64,000 bases of DNA from Rhodococcus triatomae. GTDB lineage: Bacteria; Actinomycetota; Actinomycetes; Mycobacteriales; Mycobacteriaceae. The notes under the pieces are model-generated. The model was not told the DNA's origin. It made no database searches and saw only the letters and a program-made list of their open reading frames with translations. Positions within the stretch are counted from its first letter, which is position 1; each line of letters begins with the position of its first letter. The stretch spans positions 3,286,001 through 3,350,000 of the forward strand of contig NZ_CP048814.1 in assembly GCF_014217785.1 (NCBI RefSeq), given 5' to 3'. The position numbers and the translations under genes are program-made. Shown one piece after another: positions 1 to 9,400 of this stretch.

Positions 1-317
1 ACGGCGCAGTGCGCCCCGTACGACGCACCGACTGCGACGATCGGGCCCGGCAGGGACGCGGCGGTGTCCACGCCGTCCACTCCCTCCCCGGCGTAGGGCA
101 CCCAGCGCCCGTCCGAGCGGTACCGCCCGCGGACGTCCTGCACGAGCACCCGGAAACCCCGGCGCGCCCACCACCGCGCCGTATCGCGGTGTGCGGCTGC
201 GTCGTACGGCGTGCGCATCACCACGGTGCCCCGCGGCGTGCCGGAGGCCTCGTACAGGTGACCGGCGAGCAGGACGCCGTCGCGCGTGCTCACCCGGTGG
301 GCGCCCGGGGCCGTCAC
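1..317 (-). CDS. S15/CocE-NonD family hydrolase, N-terminal part (cut by window edge)
   Basis: About 105 N-terminal residues are visible, starting at a GTG that overlaps the TGA of the upstream gene (GTGA), so the two are translationally coupled. The text contains RTPYD near residue 37, then a QDVRGR segment and the nucleophile elbow GASYG near residue 99. Together these are typical of CocE/NonD (peptidase S15, X-Pro dipeptidyl-peptidase-like) alpha/beta hydrolases. The family cleaves peptide or ester bonds with a Ser-Asp-His triad; only the Ser is in view. Lying third after a 40-residue peptide gene, it may process or release a modified peptide. The fold call is fairly safe; the substrate is inference. 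Confidence 0.75.
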   Translation of the reverse strand, partial: MTAPGAHRVSTRDGVLLAGHLYEASGTPRGTVVMRTPYDAAAHRDTARWWARRGFRVLVQDVRGRYRSDGRWVPYAGEGVDGVDTAASLPGPIVAVGASYGAHCA

Positions 318-1033
318 GGGCGCGGTGCCGGTTCGTCGAAACCGAGGACGACGTGTTCGCTCGTCTCGAGCCGCACGTCGTCGTGGCGCCACAGCGTGTA
401 CCGGAGCCGGGCCGCGCGCGCCGGTTCACTCCGCCAGGCACGGACGACGTCGAGTACCCGCCCGGTCGCCAGCACCGTCGCCGCCGTGGAGAGCGTGGTA
501 CCGGAGGGGGACGCGTGGCGGTGCCAGTGTTCGAGTTCCGGCCCCGCGGCTGCGGCCGCATACCTGCGCCGCCGTACCTCGGACGGGGACGCGTCGGTCG
601 CGTCGAGGCGGAGCGGGCCCACCAGGACGAGCCGTTCCTCCACGGTGATGTCGAGAACCGGTAGGGAAGTCTCCTCCCGCGGGGGAGCCGGTGTGTCGTA
701 GGGCGGTGTGGCGCATCGGATCACGAGGCCCGCTGCGGGACCGGTGTCCTCGTTCCGGACGACGGTCACACCGACGCTGACGAGAGCGTCGGCGATCGTG
801 TCGAGCACGGGGTGCGCACCGTCCAGGCGGATCGGAGGGCACCGGTGGCTCCACCGCGCCGCCCACACCTCCGCGTCGTGCCGGGCCACGGCCCCGGCGA
901 CGTCGTCGCTGCGGTCCGCCCCGGCCACGGTCACGCGCAGGAAGGTGCCGTCGGTGCCGCGCACGGTGGCGCCGCGGCCGGGCACGGTGAACATCTCGGG
1001 GCGGCGGGAGATCACCGGGTCGTCGAACGTCAT
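314..1033 (-). CDS. Putative E1-like / leader-peptide-binding protein of a RiPP-type cluster
   Basis: 239 residues. The ATG at 1033 has a good ribosome binding site (CGGAGG, about 6 nt upstream); longer in-frame starts run into the upstream hairpin and peptide gene. I do not recognise a strong signature. The layout, an N-terminal small beta-rich part followed by a VGPL motif near residue 138, an Arg-rich RRRR stretch and a terminal helical/strand section, resembles the cyclodehydratase-partner (E1-like, TOMM leader-binding) proteins of azole peptide clusters. The Cys pairs that bind zinc in many of those proteins are missing. It sits between a 40-residue peptide gene and an S15 hydrolase, which supports a role in peptide recognition. 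A structure comparison could overturn this call. Confidence 0.45.
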   Translation of the reverse strand: MTFDDPVISRRPEMFTVPGRGATVRGTDGTFLRVTVAGADRSDDVAGAVARHDAEVWAARWSHRCPPIRLDGAHPVLDTIADALVSVGVTVVRNEDTGPAAGLVIRCATPPYDTPAPPREETSLPVLDITVEERLVLVGPLRLDATDASPSEVRRRRYAAAAAGPELEHWHRHASPSGTTLSTAATVLATGRVLDVVRAWRSEPARAARLRYTLWRHDDVRLETSEHVVLGFDEPAPRP

Positions 1034-1047
1034 GAATGGCCTCCGGG

Positions 1048-1085
1048 CGCCCGGCCCGTGGACCGAGAGCTCCACGGGCCGGGCG
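1048..1085 (-). terminator. Strong hairpin between peptide gene and modification gene
   Basis: A perfect 15-bp inverted repeat (1048-1062 and 1071-1085) with an 8-nt loop lies 16 nt after the stop of the 40-residue peptide gene and ends just before the ribosome binding site of the next gene. There is no T tract. Precursor peptide genes are often followed by such partial terminators or mRNA-stabilising hairpins, giving more precursor than enzyme. Confidence 0.6.
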
Positions 1086-1101
1086 TCGTCATCGTCGATC
1101 G

Positions 1102-1224
1102 TCAGTCGAAGGGGTTCTCGACCAGGGCGTTCGAGTGTGACGCCGACAGGTGCGCGAGCTGGTCGGTGTCCTCGATCGTCACGACGACAGCATTGTCCGA
1201 ATCTGCGGTGCGGACGTTCTCCAT
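1102..1224 (-). CDS. 40-residue putative RiPP precursor peptide
   Basis: An ORF of 40 codons starting at ATG 1224, with a GGAGAGG ribosome binding site 7 nt upstream. The first part is acidic and Val/Thr-rich (VVVTIEDTDQLAHL) and the C-terminal part reads SASHSNALVENPFD, rich in Ser, Asn and His, with no Cys. An acidic leader followed by a short Ser-rich end fits a ribosomally made, post-translationally modified peptide. It is the first gene of a leftward operon with an E1-like protein and an S15 hydrolase, and it diverges from a peptidase and metallophore transporter set. No known precursor family is recognised. Coding status rests on the ribosome binding site, position and context. Confidence 0.6.
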   Translation of the reverse strand: MENVRTADSDNAVVVTIEDTDQLAHLSASHSNALVENPFD

Positions 1225-1299
1225 GAGGATTCCTCTCCATCGATTGTCCCGTGCCACCCGGGTTTCCGGGCGGTCGCGGGGTTCGCGGTGCGAACGAGA

Positions 1300-1340
1300 G
1301 CCACCATAAGTGAAAACGATTATCAGTATCTAGTATTGTG
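1300..1340. promoter_or_regulatory. Zur-like box and divergent promoter
   Basis: TGAAAACGATTATCA at 1311-1325 matches 14 of 15 bases of the actinobacterial Zur/FurB palindrome (TGAAAACGATTTTCA form, recalled). A rightward -10 candidate TAGTAT lies at 1331-1336, 12 bp before the GTG start at 1348, so the rightward transcript may be leaderless. A leftward -10 candidate (TATGGT on the minus strand) lies just left of the box. A repressor bound here would cover both promoters, implying zinc-repressed expression of both arms. Confidence 0.6.
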
Positions 1341-1347
1341 TCCCATC

Positions 1348-2574
1348 GTGTCGCCTATCACTCTCCTGATCGCCGATCACCGCGCGAACATCCGCTACCG
1401 CACCGACGGTGCCGCGGCGCGGGTGTCCCCGGTCGGTCCCGGCTGCCCCGCCGAGCACGCCGGGCTGCTGCCCCTGCCCGACGGCGCGCCACACGCGGCC
1501 CGCTACGCCTTCGTCGACGACGCGGCAGGTCACCTGGTGCTGGGCGACGCGGAGTCCGGTGACCTCACCGTGTCGGTGGCCATCCCCGGTGAGCACCTGG
1601 CCGGTACCCCCGACGGCCGATATCTCGCCGTCACCACCGGGCTCGGTGCGAACCACGCGCCGTGGAGTGATCTGCTCACCGTCGTCGACGTTGCGGACCT
1701 GTTCTCGGTGCGGGTCCGGGTACGGGCCGGCGAACCCGGAGTCGTCCTCGCTCGCGACCACGCGACCGGAGAGTCGGTCGTGACGGTGCGTCATCGTGAG
1801 CCCGGCGCGTTGGAGGCGATCGCACTCCGCGATCTCCTCCGGGCGGGCCCGCACTGCCCGACGGTCCGCGGCGACATCCACACCGACATCGGCGATCTGG
1901 GGCACGGTGACGCCTACGACCCGGTGACCGGCACCGTCTTCGTCGCCACCGAACGCGGGCTCGAACGATTCGTCGTCGACGGTGGCCGGATCCACGCCCT
2001 GCCCACGGTGGCCTGGCCGGTGCCCGGACGCGCCTACCATCTGCGCTTCGACCCGCATCGCCGCGTCGTCGCTGGTGCACTGCGCGGAGGACCGGCCGAC
2101 CCGCGAGCGTGGCAGGACTGGCGGAACTGGCTGTTCGAACTCGACGTCGATGCCCTCGCCACCCGCGCGATCGAGGTCGATTCCGGGCTGGTCTTCCGGC
2201 CGGCGCTCGTGGACGGGGGAATGGCCGCCACCACCGTCGGACGTCTCGCGGGCGACCGTATCACCGTGTGGCGCCCGGACGGTGCCGCGACGATCGTCAC
2301 GGCACCGCTCCTCCCGATGCCAGGCGCGCCACGGCCCGGCTTCCCGCCATGGGACGGCACTGCGGACGCCCCCGCGCAGCGGCGCGCCGTCGCCTCCGAC
2401 GGGAACCGGATCGCGGTCACCGCGGGCGGAACCGGGCAGGTCGAGATCTGGGCCACCGCCGACCTCGAGGACGAGCCCACCCGGGTGCGGTGCCCGACCG
2501 CGCTCCACGAGGGAGGGCAGCTGCTGTGGATACCGGTACCGGCTCCGCGCGTCGTCGACACGGTGGGCCGGTGA
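1348..2574 (+). CDS. Beta-propeller-like protein of the Zur-box locus, function unknown
   Basis: 408 residues from GTG 1348. No Shine-Dalgarno is seen, and the start lies about 12 bp after a -10 element, as expected for a leaderless message. No signal peptide or membrane segment is evident. The sequence has several spaced repeats of the kind seen in WD/YncE-like propellers (TPDGRYLAVTTG, DPVTGTVFVATERG, SDGNRIAVTAGGTGQVEIW), each suggesting a blade. It overlaps the next gene, an S9 peptidase, by 4 bp; S9 enzymes carry a propeller of their own, so the two could be partners or paralogues. The role is unknown; substrate binding or peptide gating is speculation. Confidence 0.6.
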   Translation: MSPITLLIADHRANIRYRTDGAAARVSPVGPGCPAEHAGLLPLPDGAPHAARYAFVDDAAGHLVLGDAESGDLTVSVAIPGEHLAGTPDGRYLAVTTGLGANHAPWSDLLTVVDVADLFSVRVRVRAGEPGVVLARDHATGESVVTVRHREPGALEAIALRDLLRAGPHCPTVRGDIHTDIGDLGHGDAYDPVTGTVFVATERGLERFVVDGGRIHALPTVAWPVPGRAYHLRFDPHRRVVAGALRGGPADPRAWQDWRNWLFELDVDALATRAIEVDSGLVFRPALVDGGMAATTVGRLAGDRITVWRPDGAATIVTAPLLPMPGAPRPGFPPWDGTADAPAQRRAVASDGNRIAVTAGGTGQVEIWATADLEDEPTRVRCPTALHEGGQLLWIPVPAPRVVDTVGR

Positions 2575-4281
2575 GCGCCCGCGTATACGGGCCGCTGGAC
2601 GGGGACCTGCTCGAACGATTCGCGTCGTGGGAGGCCCGGGTGGCGCGCCCGGGGCTGCCCCAGGACGGGTACGTCGTGCGGCGCGGTCCGTCCGGGGACA
2701 CCGTCCGGACACACCCCGGCGAGCGAGTCGTCCGCGAATACCGTTCCCGGGCAGTCGTCCTCGGGGCGAGAGCCGACGGCCCCGCGCTGGTGGCCGCGGT
2801 CTCGCCGGACGAGTCGGCTCGGATGGAGATCGTCCGTCCGGGTGGCGACCCCGTGCCGGTCGTCGGGGCGCGATTCCGGGGTGAGCAGGCGACGTGGCGG
2901 GACGAGCGCACCGCCGTCGTGACCGCGGAGTCCCGCGCCGTCGTCGGCGTCGTCGATGCCGCGGGCGGGCACTGGCGCCCCCCTCGGAATCCCCGCGGGC
3001 AGACGTCTCTCGGTCTCCCCGGCGGGAATCCTCACTCTGCGTCCGGACGGGGTCCGTGCCCTGTTCTCACTGTCCGGACACCCGCTCGGCGAGGTTCCCG
3101 CCGACACGATCTCCGTCGTCGCCGAGACGCCGGAGGCGCCCCTGGTGGTGGTGCGCCGCAGCGGGATCGACCTCCACCGACGAGGCGGGCTGTCGGCGGC
3201 TCCGGTGCGATGGCGGGCACCCGGCACCGTGTGGGGTGCGTCGGTGGGAGAGCGGGGAGTCGTCGTCCTCACCGTCGAGCACGGTCGGCACGTGCTCACC
3301 CTCGTCGATCCGTCCGGCCGCGACCGCGAACGCCGAGCCGTCGGAGGCGATCCCGGTGAGGACATCTGCTCGGTCGGAGCGCTGTCCAGCTCCCGGGGAG
3401 AGGTCCATGTACTCGTCGAGGGCTTCGCGACACCTCCGGTCGCGCAGCGGTTCCCGTTCGCGACTGTGCCGAGCACGCCCGGTCTGTGCACCCGGATGCT
3501 CACCGCCGGCACGGAGGACGGCGCACAGGTGCAGATCGTGGTCACCGCTCCGGCGGGAGACCCCCGCCCGCGGCCGTTGCTACTCGACGTCTACGGCGGG
3601 TTCGGCGTGCCGTCGCTCCCGCGGTTCGAGCCGACCACGGCGGCGTGGACGAGTTGCGGTGGCGCGGTGGCGCTCGCCCAGGTGCGTGGCGGCGGCGAAC
3701 ACGACGAGCGCTGGCGGCGCGCCGGCCGCGGGACCGGGAAGCTCCGCACCGTGGACGACCTCGCGACCGCCGCGCGTGCCCTGACGGCGGCGGGAGTGAG
3801 TTCTCCGGACGGCACGGTGCTCACGGGTGGTTCGCTCGGCGGCGTGGTCGCCGCGGCCTGCGCGCTGCGGCACCCCGACGTCGCCGCAGGTGTGGTCGCC
3901 ACGGCCGCCCCGCTCGATCTCGCGCGGTTGCGCGAGAACCCGCTCGGTCATCGGTGGGTGGCCGAGTTCGGCGACCCGGACGACGACGGCGCCGCAGTCG
4001 CCCGCTACGACCCGACCGCTCTCGCCGGGGCGCACCGCCCGCGGCCCGGCGCGGCACCGGCCTTCCTCGCCCTCGGCCTCGCGGACGACACCCGGGTCGC
4101 GCCCGGCCAGGCGGCGCGCTTCGTCGAGATCCTCAGGGGCGCAGGAGCCGACGCGTCCCACATCCGGATCGACCGTGCCGGCCACGGCGCGAACACCCCT
4201 GACGCCCTGCGCGAGTTGGGCATCGCCTTCCTGGCCTTCGCCCGCCGCGTCGTGTCCCGGCCCCCGAGGAGTACGCCGTGA
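2571..4281 (+). pseudogene. S9 prolyl-oligopeptidase-like peptidase, frameshifted at a C6 run
   Basis: The reading frame opens at GTG 2571 (overlapping the previous stop) and runs to about 2982. It continues in another frame, from about 2980, through to 4281. The switch falls in six C residues at 2978-2983; removing one C restores a continuous protein of about 569 residues. The C-terminal catalytic domain is complete: nucleophile elbow GGSLGG, acid ADDTRV and base AGHG, in the order of S9 oligopeptidases. The N-terminal half would be the propeller. Members of the family cut short peptides and mature some RiPPs. Because the downstream part is well conserved and coupled to the permease gene, a sequencing error is as likely as true inactivation; slippage in a homopolymer is a third option. 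Confidence 0.7.
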
Positions 4282-5365
4282 TCGCCACCCGGGCCGCGCA
4301 CGACGCGGCCACCCTGGCCCGGACGTCGCGGCTGCGTGCCCGTTTCCTCGCGGCCGCACTCGCCGTGGCACTGGCGGGCGTCGTCGTCGCCTCCCTGTCG
4401 GTGGGCACCGTGCAGGTCGGCCCGGTCGACGCGCTCAGGCTCGTCGCCGGGCACCTCGTCCCCGGCGCCGAATGGATGTCCGACGGGACGTACACGCCGT
4501 TGCAGGACCAGGCGGTGTGGCAGTTCCGGCTGCCCCGGGTGCTCCTCGCCGCACTCGCCGGTGCGGGCCTCGCGCTCGCCGGCACGCTGATCCAGGCGGT
4601 CGTGCACAACCCGCTCGCCGAGCCGTACATCCTCGGGGTCTCGGCGGGCGCCGGGGTCGGTGCCGTGAGCGTCATCGTGCTCGGTATCGGCGCCGGTGCG
4701 TTGACCATCGGTTCGGCGGCCTTCGCCGGGGCCCTCGTCGCGACGGTGGCGGTCTACCTCTGCGCGCGGCGCGGCGGACGGATCGCACCCACCCGCCTGA
4801 TCCTGGCCGGGGTCGCCCTCGGCTCCCTGTTCAGCGCCGTGACGAGCTACCTCACGATCACGACCGATGCGCAGAACGTGTTCAGCGTGATGTTCTTCCT
4901 GCTCGGTTCCGTCTCGGCGGCGACGACCACGCACCTGACCCTGCCCGCGCTCGCGTTGCTCGCCGTCACGGCCTGGACCTGGTGGCAGGTGCGTTCGCTC
5001 AATGCACTGCTCGTCGGCGACGACCAGGCCGCGTCGCTGGGAGTCGACGTCCAGCGGCTGCGTGCCGGTGCCCTGATCGCTGCCGCGCTGCTCACCGGGT
5101 CGGTGGTCGCGGTGTGCGGAGGCATCGGCTTCGTCGGTCTCGTCGTGCCTCACGTCGCCCGGATACTCACCGGATCCGACCACCGCCGGATGCTCCCCGT
5201 GTGCATCCTCGGCGGCGCGCTGTTCCTGGCATCCGCGGATCTGCTCGCCCGCACCGTCGCCGCGCCGACGGAGGTGCCCATCGGGATCGTCACCGCCGTC
5301 GTCGGTGCACCGTTCTTCCTGTGGCTCATGCGCCGGGACGACGCGGCGCGCGCAGGACTCGACCG

Positions 5366-5369
<4 letters not shown>
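4278..5369 (+). CDS. FecCD-type ABC transporter permease (metallophore/vitamin B12 type)
   Basis: 363 residues, GTG start overlapping the preceding stop. Multiple hydrophobic segments and the hallmark FecCD/BtuC segments are present: FRLPRVLLAALAGAGLALAG in the first third, then NPLAEPYILGVSAGAGVGA. Near the C-terminus FVGLVVPHVARILTG and a PTEVPIGIVTAVVGAPFFLWL segment complete the family pattern. Such permeases form homodimers that import iron-siderophores, haem, cobalamin or other metal chelates from a substrate-binding lipoprotein. The next two genes supply the ATPase and the binding protein. Placement behind a Zur-like box argues for a zinc-related chelate rather than iron; that is inference. 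Confidence 0.92.
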
Positions 5370-6174
<805 letters not shown>

Positions 6175-6178
<4 letters not shown>

Positions 6179-6210
6179 AGATCCGAACCGCCGTGAAGAT
6201 CCGAACCGCC
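6175..6210 (+). repeat. 18-bp tandem duplication at the start of the binding-protein gene
   Basis: Two identical 18-bp units encode VKIRTA twice and each begins with GTG. The duplication lengthens the basic n-region of the signal peptide without changing the frame. Confidence 0.95.
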
Positions 6211-7161
6211 GCTGTCGGCGTACTGCTCCTCACCACCGCCGCGTGCGGAACCTCCGTGCAGGACGCGAGCACTCCTGCAGCCGCGATCGCCACCGTCGAC
6301 AACTGCGGCCGCACCCTCGAATTCGGGTCCGTCCCCGAACGGGTCGTGAGCCTGAGCCCCTCCCAGACCGAACTCCTCGTCCAACTCGGCGCCGCGGACG
6401 CGATGGTGGGGCAGGCCCAGACGGACACCTCCCCGTTGTCCGCCGACGTCGCCGAGCGGGTTGCCGACGTCCCCGTGCTGAGCACCGACTCCCCGCCGGG
6501 ACGGGAGGTCCTGCTCGAGGTGGCACCCGACTTCGTCGTCGCCCCCACCGAGTACGAGTTCACCGCCGAGCAGGGGTTCGCGAGTATCGACCAGTTGCGG
6601 CAGGCCGGGGCGAACGCCTATGTCGCGACCGGCGGGTGTGCCGAGCGCCGGACCACCGCGACCGTCGACGACCTCTTCACCGACATCACCGACCTGGGAA
6701 TCGTGTTCGACGAGCGTGATCGCGCCACAGAACTCGTCGAGGACGGCCGGCGGCGTCTCGATGCGGTCGCGGCCGACGGGGCGGACCGGCCGGCACGCAC
6801 CGTCGCGCAGGTGTACGTCGAGGGCACCTCGCTGTCGGTGATCGGTGCCGGTGTCGAGGCGGACATCGTCGCCCGCGCGGGTGGCGAGAACGTCTTCCGC
6901 CCCGACGAGTCGATGTTCGACTCCTTCTTCTCCGCGACCGTCGGGCCCGAGGAACTCGCGGCCCGCAACCCGGACGCACTCGTGTTCGCGGTGTCCGGGG
7001 ATGCCCACCGCGAGGCCACCCTGGCGTACCTGCGCGCCACCTTCCCGGACATGACGGCGGTGCAGGAGAACCGGCTGATCGCGGTTCCCGGCGCGGACAT
7101 GTTCCCCGGCACTCTCGGCAACATCGGGGCCGTGGAGACCATCGCACGCGGAATCGGGTGA
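6175..7161 (+). CDS. Metallophore/B12-type substrate-binding lipoprotein
   Basis: 328 residues from GTG 6175. A signal sequence ends in the lipobox TTAAC with lipid-anchored Cys24, so it is tethered outside the membrane. The body begins with the family start [19 protein letters not shown] and contains [14 protein letters not shown], typical of FecB/BtuF/TroA-fold class III binding proteins. The first 18 bp of the gene are duplicated exactly (6175-6192 and 6193-6210), so a second GTG start lies six codons in and either could be used. It is the last gene of the rightward operon, and its substrate is probably the locus's own metal chelate. Confidence 0.9.
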
Positions 7162-7214
7162 TTCGCTCGACCGTCCCACGCGGCGACCGGTCGGGGCATG
7201 CCAGGATGAACGGC

Positions 7215-7961
7215 ATGAGTACCGGAACCCTCGTGCTGCTCCGCCACGGCGAGAGCGAATGGAATGCGCTGAATCTGTTCACCGGCTGGGTGGACGTCCA
7301 CCTCACCGACAAGGGCATCGCCGAGGGCAAGCGCGCCGGCGAGTTGCTCCTCGAGAACGACGTGCTGCCCGACGTCCTCTACACGTCACTGCTGCGCCGT
7401 GCGATCAGCACGGCGAACATCGCGCTCGACGCCGCCGACCGGCACTGGATCCCGGTCGTGCGGGACTGGCGGCTCAACGAGCGGCACTACGGTGCGCTGC
7501 AGGGGCAGAACAAGGCACAGATCAAGGACAAGTACGGCGACGAACAGTTCATGTTGTGGCGCCGTAGCTACGACACGCCGCCGCCGCCGATCGAACCCGG
7601 CAGCGAGTACAGCCAGGACGGCGATCCGCGCTACGCGAACCTCGACGAGGTCCCGCTCACGGAGTGCCTGAAGGACGTCGTCGACCGGTTGATCCCGTAC
7701 TGGGAGGACACCATCGCGAAGGACCTGCTCGCGGGGAGGAACGTGCTCGTCGCCGCGCACGGCAACTCGCTGCGCGCGCTGGTCAAGCATCTGGACGGTG
7801 TCTCCGACGAGGACATCGCCGGCCTGAACATCCCCACCGGTATCCCGTTGCGCTACGACCTGGACGAGAATCTGCGCCCGCTCGATCCCGGCGGAACCTA
7901 CCTCGATCCCGAGGCCGCCGCAGCCGGGGCCGCCGCCGTCGCCAACCAGGGCGGCAGGTAG
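7215..7961 (+). CDS. gpmA: 2,3-bisphosphoglycerate-dependent phosphoglycerate mutase
   Basis: 248 residues. It interconverts 3- and 2-phosphoglycerate in glycolysis. The phospho-acceptor motif [10 protein letters not shown] is at the N-terminus, followed by [38 protein letters not shown] and the second catalytic His in [14 protein letters not shown]. Length fits the bacterial family. ATG 7215 gives the usual short N-terminus; an in-frame ATG at 7206 would add three residues. As in M. tuberculosis (gpm1), it precedes senX3. Confidence 0.97.
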   Translation: MSTGTLVLLRHGESEWNALNLFTGWVDVHLTDKGIAEGKRAGELLLENDVLPDVLYTSLLRRAISTANIALDAADRHWIPVVRDWRLNERHYGALQGQNKAQIKDKYGDEQFMLWRRSYDTPPPPIEPGSEYSQDGDPRYANLDEVPLTECLKDVVDRLIPYWEDTIAKDLLAGRNVLVAAHGNSLRALVKHLDGVSDEDIAGLNIPTGIPLRYDLDENLRPLDPGGTYLDPEAAAAGAAAVANQGGR

Positions 7962-7983
7962 CGGGTCCGGTTCCGGGCGCGCA

Positions 7984-8012
7984 GGCCGGATGCTCGCCTC
8001 GAGCATCCGGCC
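7984..8012 (+). terminator. Hairpin terminator after gpmA
   Basis: A perfect 13-bp stem (7984-7996 with 8000-8012) closing a 3-nt loop, 22 bp after the gpmA stop, with no T tract. T-less hairpins are common terminators in high-GC actinobacteria. Confidence 0.75.
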
Positions 8013-8108
8013 AACGGCGGGTGAAGTCCCGGGAAACTGATCGTGACCGGGTAACGAACCGTGCGACCCGCCGTTCCCCACCCGGTTCACGCCCGTACGA
8101 TTCCACAC

Positions 8109-9269
8109 GTGAGCGTCGTTCAAGCCGTCCTGATCGCTGTAGTGGTCGGCTTCGCGGGATACCTGATCGGTGCGGTGGTGGTCCCCAAGTTGGCCACCCG
8201 CCACGATCAGCGTGTCAAGGAAGAGTCCGGCCTGACCATGTCGCAGGTGCTGGACCTGATCGTGCTCGCCTCCGAGAGCGGAATCGCCGTCGTCGACCGG
8301 TTCCACGACGTCGTTCTGTTCAACCCGCGCGCCGAGGAACTCGGTCTCGTGCGCCATCGGCTCGTCGACGACCGTGCCTGGGTCGCCGCGCAGCGCGTGT
8401 TCGCGACGGGGGAGACCGTGGAGGTCGACCTCTCCAGTCCGCATCCGCGGCGCCGGGACGACCGGATCGCGGTCCGCGGCACCGCACGCCTGCTGACGAA
8501 GGAGGACCACACCTTCGTCGTCGTGTTCGCCGACGACGATTCCGAGCAGGTCCGGATGGAGGCCACGCGGCGCGACTTCGTCGCGAACGTCAGCCACGAG
8601 CTCAAGACCCCGGTCGGCGCGATGGGACTGCTCGCCGAGGCACTGCTCGAATCGGCCGACGACCCGGAGTCGGTCCGGCACTTCGGCGAACGCCTGCTCT
8701 CCGAGTCGGTGCGGCTCGGCAAGATGGTCACCGAACTGATCGCGCTCTCGCGCCTCCAGGGTGCGGAGAAGCTGCCCGATCTCGAAGAGGTCGATGTCGA
8801 CACCGTCGTCGGTGAGGCACTGCAACGGTCGAAGATCTCCGCCGAGGCCGCCGACATCACCGTCACCACCGACGCGGCCAGCGGCTACCGGGTGCTCGGC
8901 GACCGGACCCTGCTGGTGACCGCTCTGACCAATCTGGTGCAGAACGCCATCGCCTACTCGCCGAAGGCGTCGCCGGTGTCGATCAGTCGCTCCCGCAGGG
9001 GAGGCAACATCGCGATCTCGGTCACCGATCGGGGCGACGGCATCGCGAAGGCCGACCAGGAGCGGGTGTTCGAGCGCTTCTTCCGCGTCGACAAGGCGCG
9101 AGCCCGGGCCACCGGAGGTACCGGCCTCGGGCTGGCCATCGTCAAACACGTCGCCGCCAACCACCACGGATCCATCGAGCTGTGGAGCCGCCCCGGGACC
9201 GGTTCCACGTTCACCCTGCAGATTCCCGAGTACACCGACCCCACCTACCCCGACGAGGTCGGGTCGTGA
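8109..9269 (+). CDS. senX3: Sensor histidine kinase SenX3
   Basis: 386 residues from GTG 8109. One or two N-terminal membrane segments are followed by a PAS-like sensor region (about 50-150). The dimerisation/phospho-acceptor box is [14 protein letters not shown], and the ATPase has [27 protein letters not shown] and [12 protein letters not shown]. It autophosphorylates and passes phosphate to RegX3, controlling the phosphate-starvation response in mycobacteria. The stop overlaps a 44-codon ORF, which in turn overlaps regX3. Confidence 0.95.
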   Translation: MSVVQAVLIAVVVGFAGYLIGAVVVPKLATRHDQRVKEESGLTMSQVLDLIVLASESGIAVVDRFHDVVLFNPRAEELGLVRHRLVDDRAWVAAQRVFATGETVEVDLSSPHPRRRDDRIAVRGTARLLTKEDHTFVVVFADDDSEQVRMEATRRDFVANVSHELKTPVGAMGLLAEALLESADDPESVRHFGERLLSESVRLGKMVTELIALSRLQGAEKLPDLEEVDVDTVVGEALQRSKISAEAADITVTTDAASGYRVLGDRTLLVTALTNLVQNAIAYSPKASPVSISRSRRGGNIAISVTDRGDGIAKADQERVFERFFRVDKARARATGGTGLGLAIVKHVAANHHGSIELWSRPGTGSTFTLQIPEYTDPTYPDEVGS

Positions 9270-9400
9270 CGGAACCGATCCCGATACTGTCGGGTCGCCA
9301 CGGAACCGAACCCGACACCGTCGGGTTCGCCACGGAAGATGAGGAAACAGGCATGACGCATCGACAGCTGACGGAGCCGGGCACGGAGGAGCGGCGATGA
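9266..9400 (+). CDS. 44-residue repeat-derived ORF coupling senX3 to regX3
   Basis: The GTG at 9266 overlaps the senX3 stop (GTGA), and the TGA at 9398-9400 overlaps the regX3 ATG (ATGA). About 60 bp of the first half are two imperfect repeat units of roughly 32 bp (starting near 9269 and 9300), each beginning ACGGAACCGA and containing a small GC inverted repeat; a third unit start ACGGAA follows. The peptide is hydrophilic with no recognised domain. In M. tuberculosis the same gap holds MIRU repeats with small ORFs that overlap both neighbours in the same way. The repeat sequence itself is not recognised as MIRU. Confidence 0.55.
   Translation: MTEPIPILSGRHGTEPDTVGFATEDEETGMTHRQLTEPGTEERR
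9269..9340 (+). repeat. Imperfect tandem repeat in the senX3-regX3 gap
   Basis: Two copies of a unit of about 31-32 bp lie side by side. They share ACGGAACCGA at the 5' end, a CCCGA...TCGGG inverted core and CGCCACGGAA at the join, and differ at several positions. A partial third copy (ACGGAAGATG) follows. Copy number may vary between strains. Confidence 0.75.

Noticed and set aside
8073-8094. Possible PHO box (GTTCCCC and GTTCACG) upstream of senX3
   Set aside because: The two half-sites are 12 bp apart rather than 11 and one is a poor match, so autoregulation by RegX3 cannot be supported from this.
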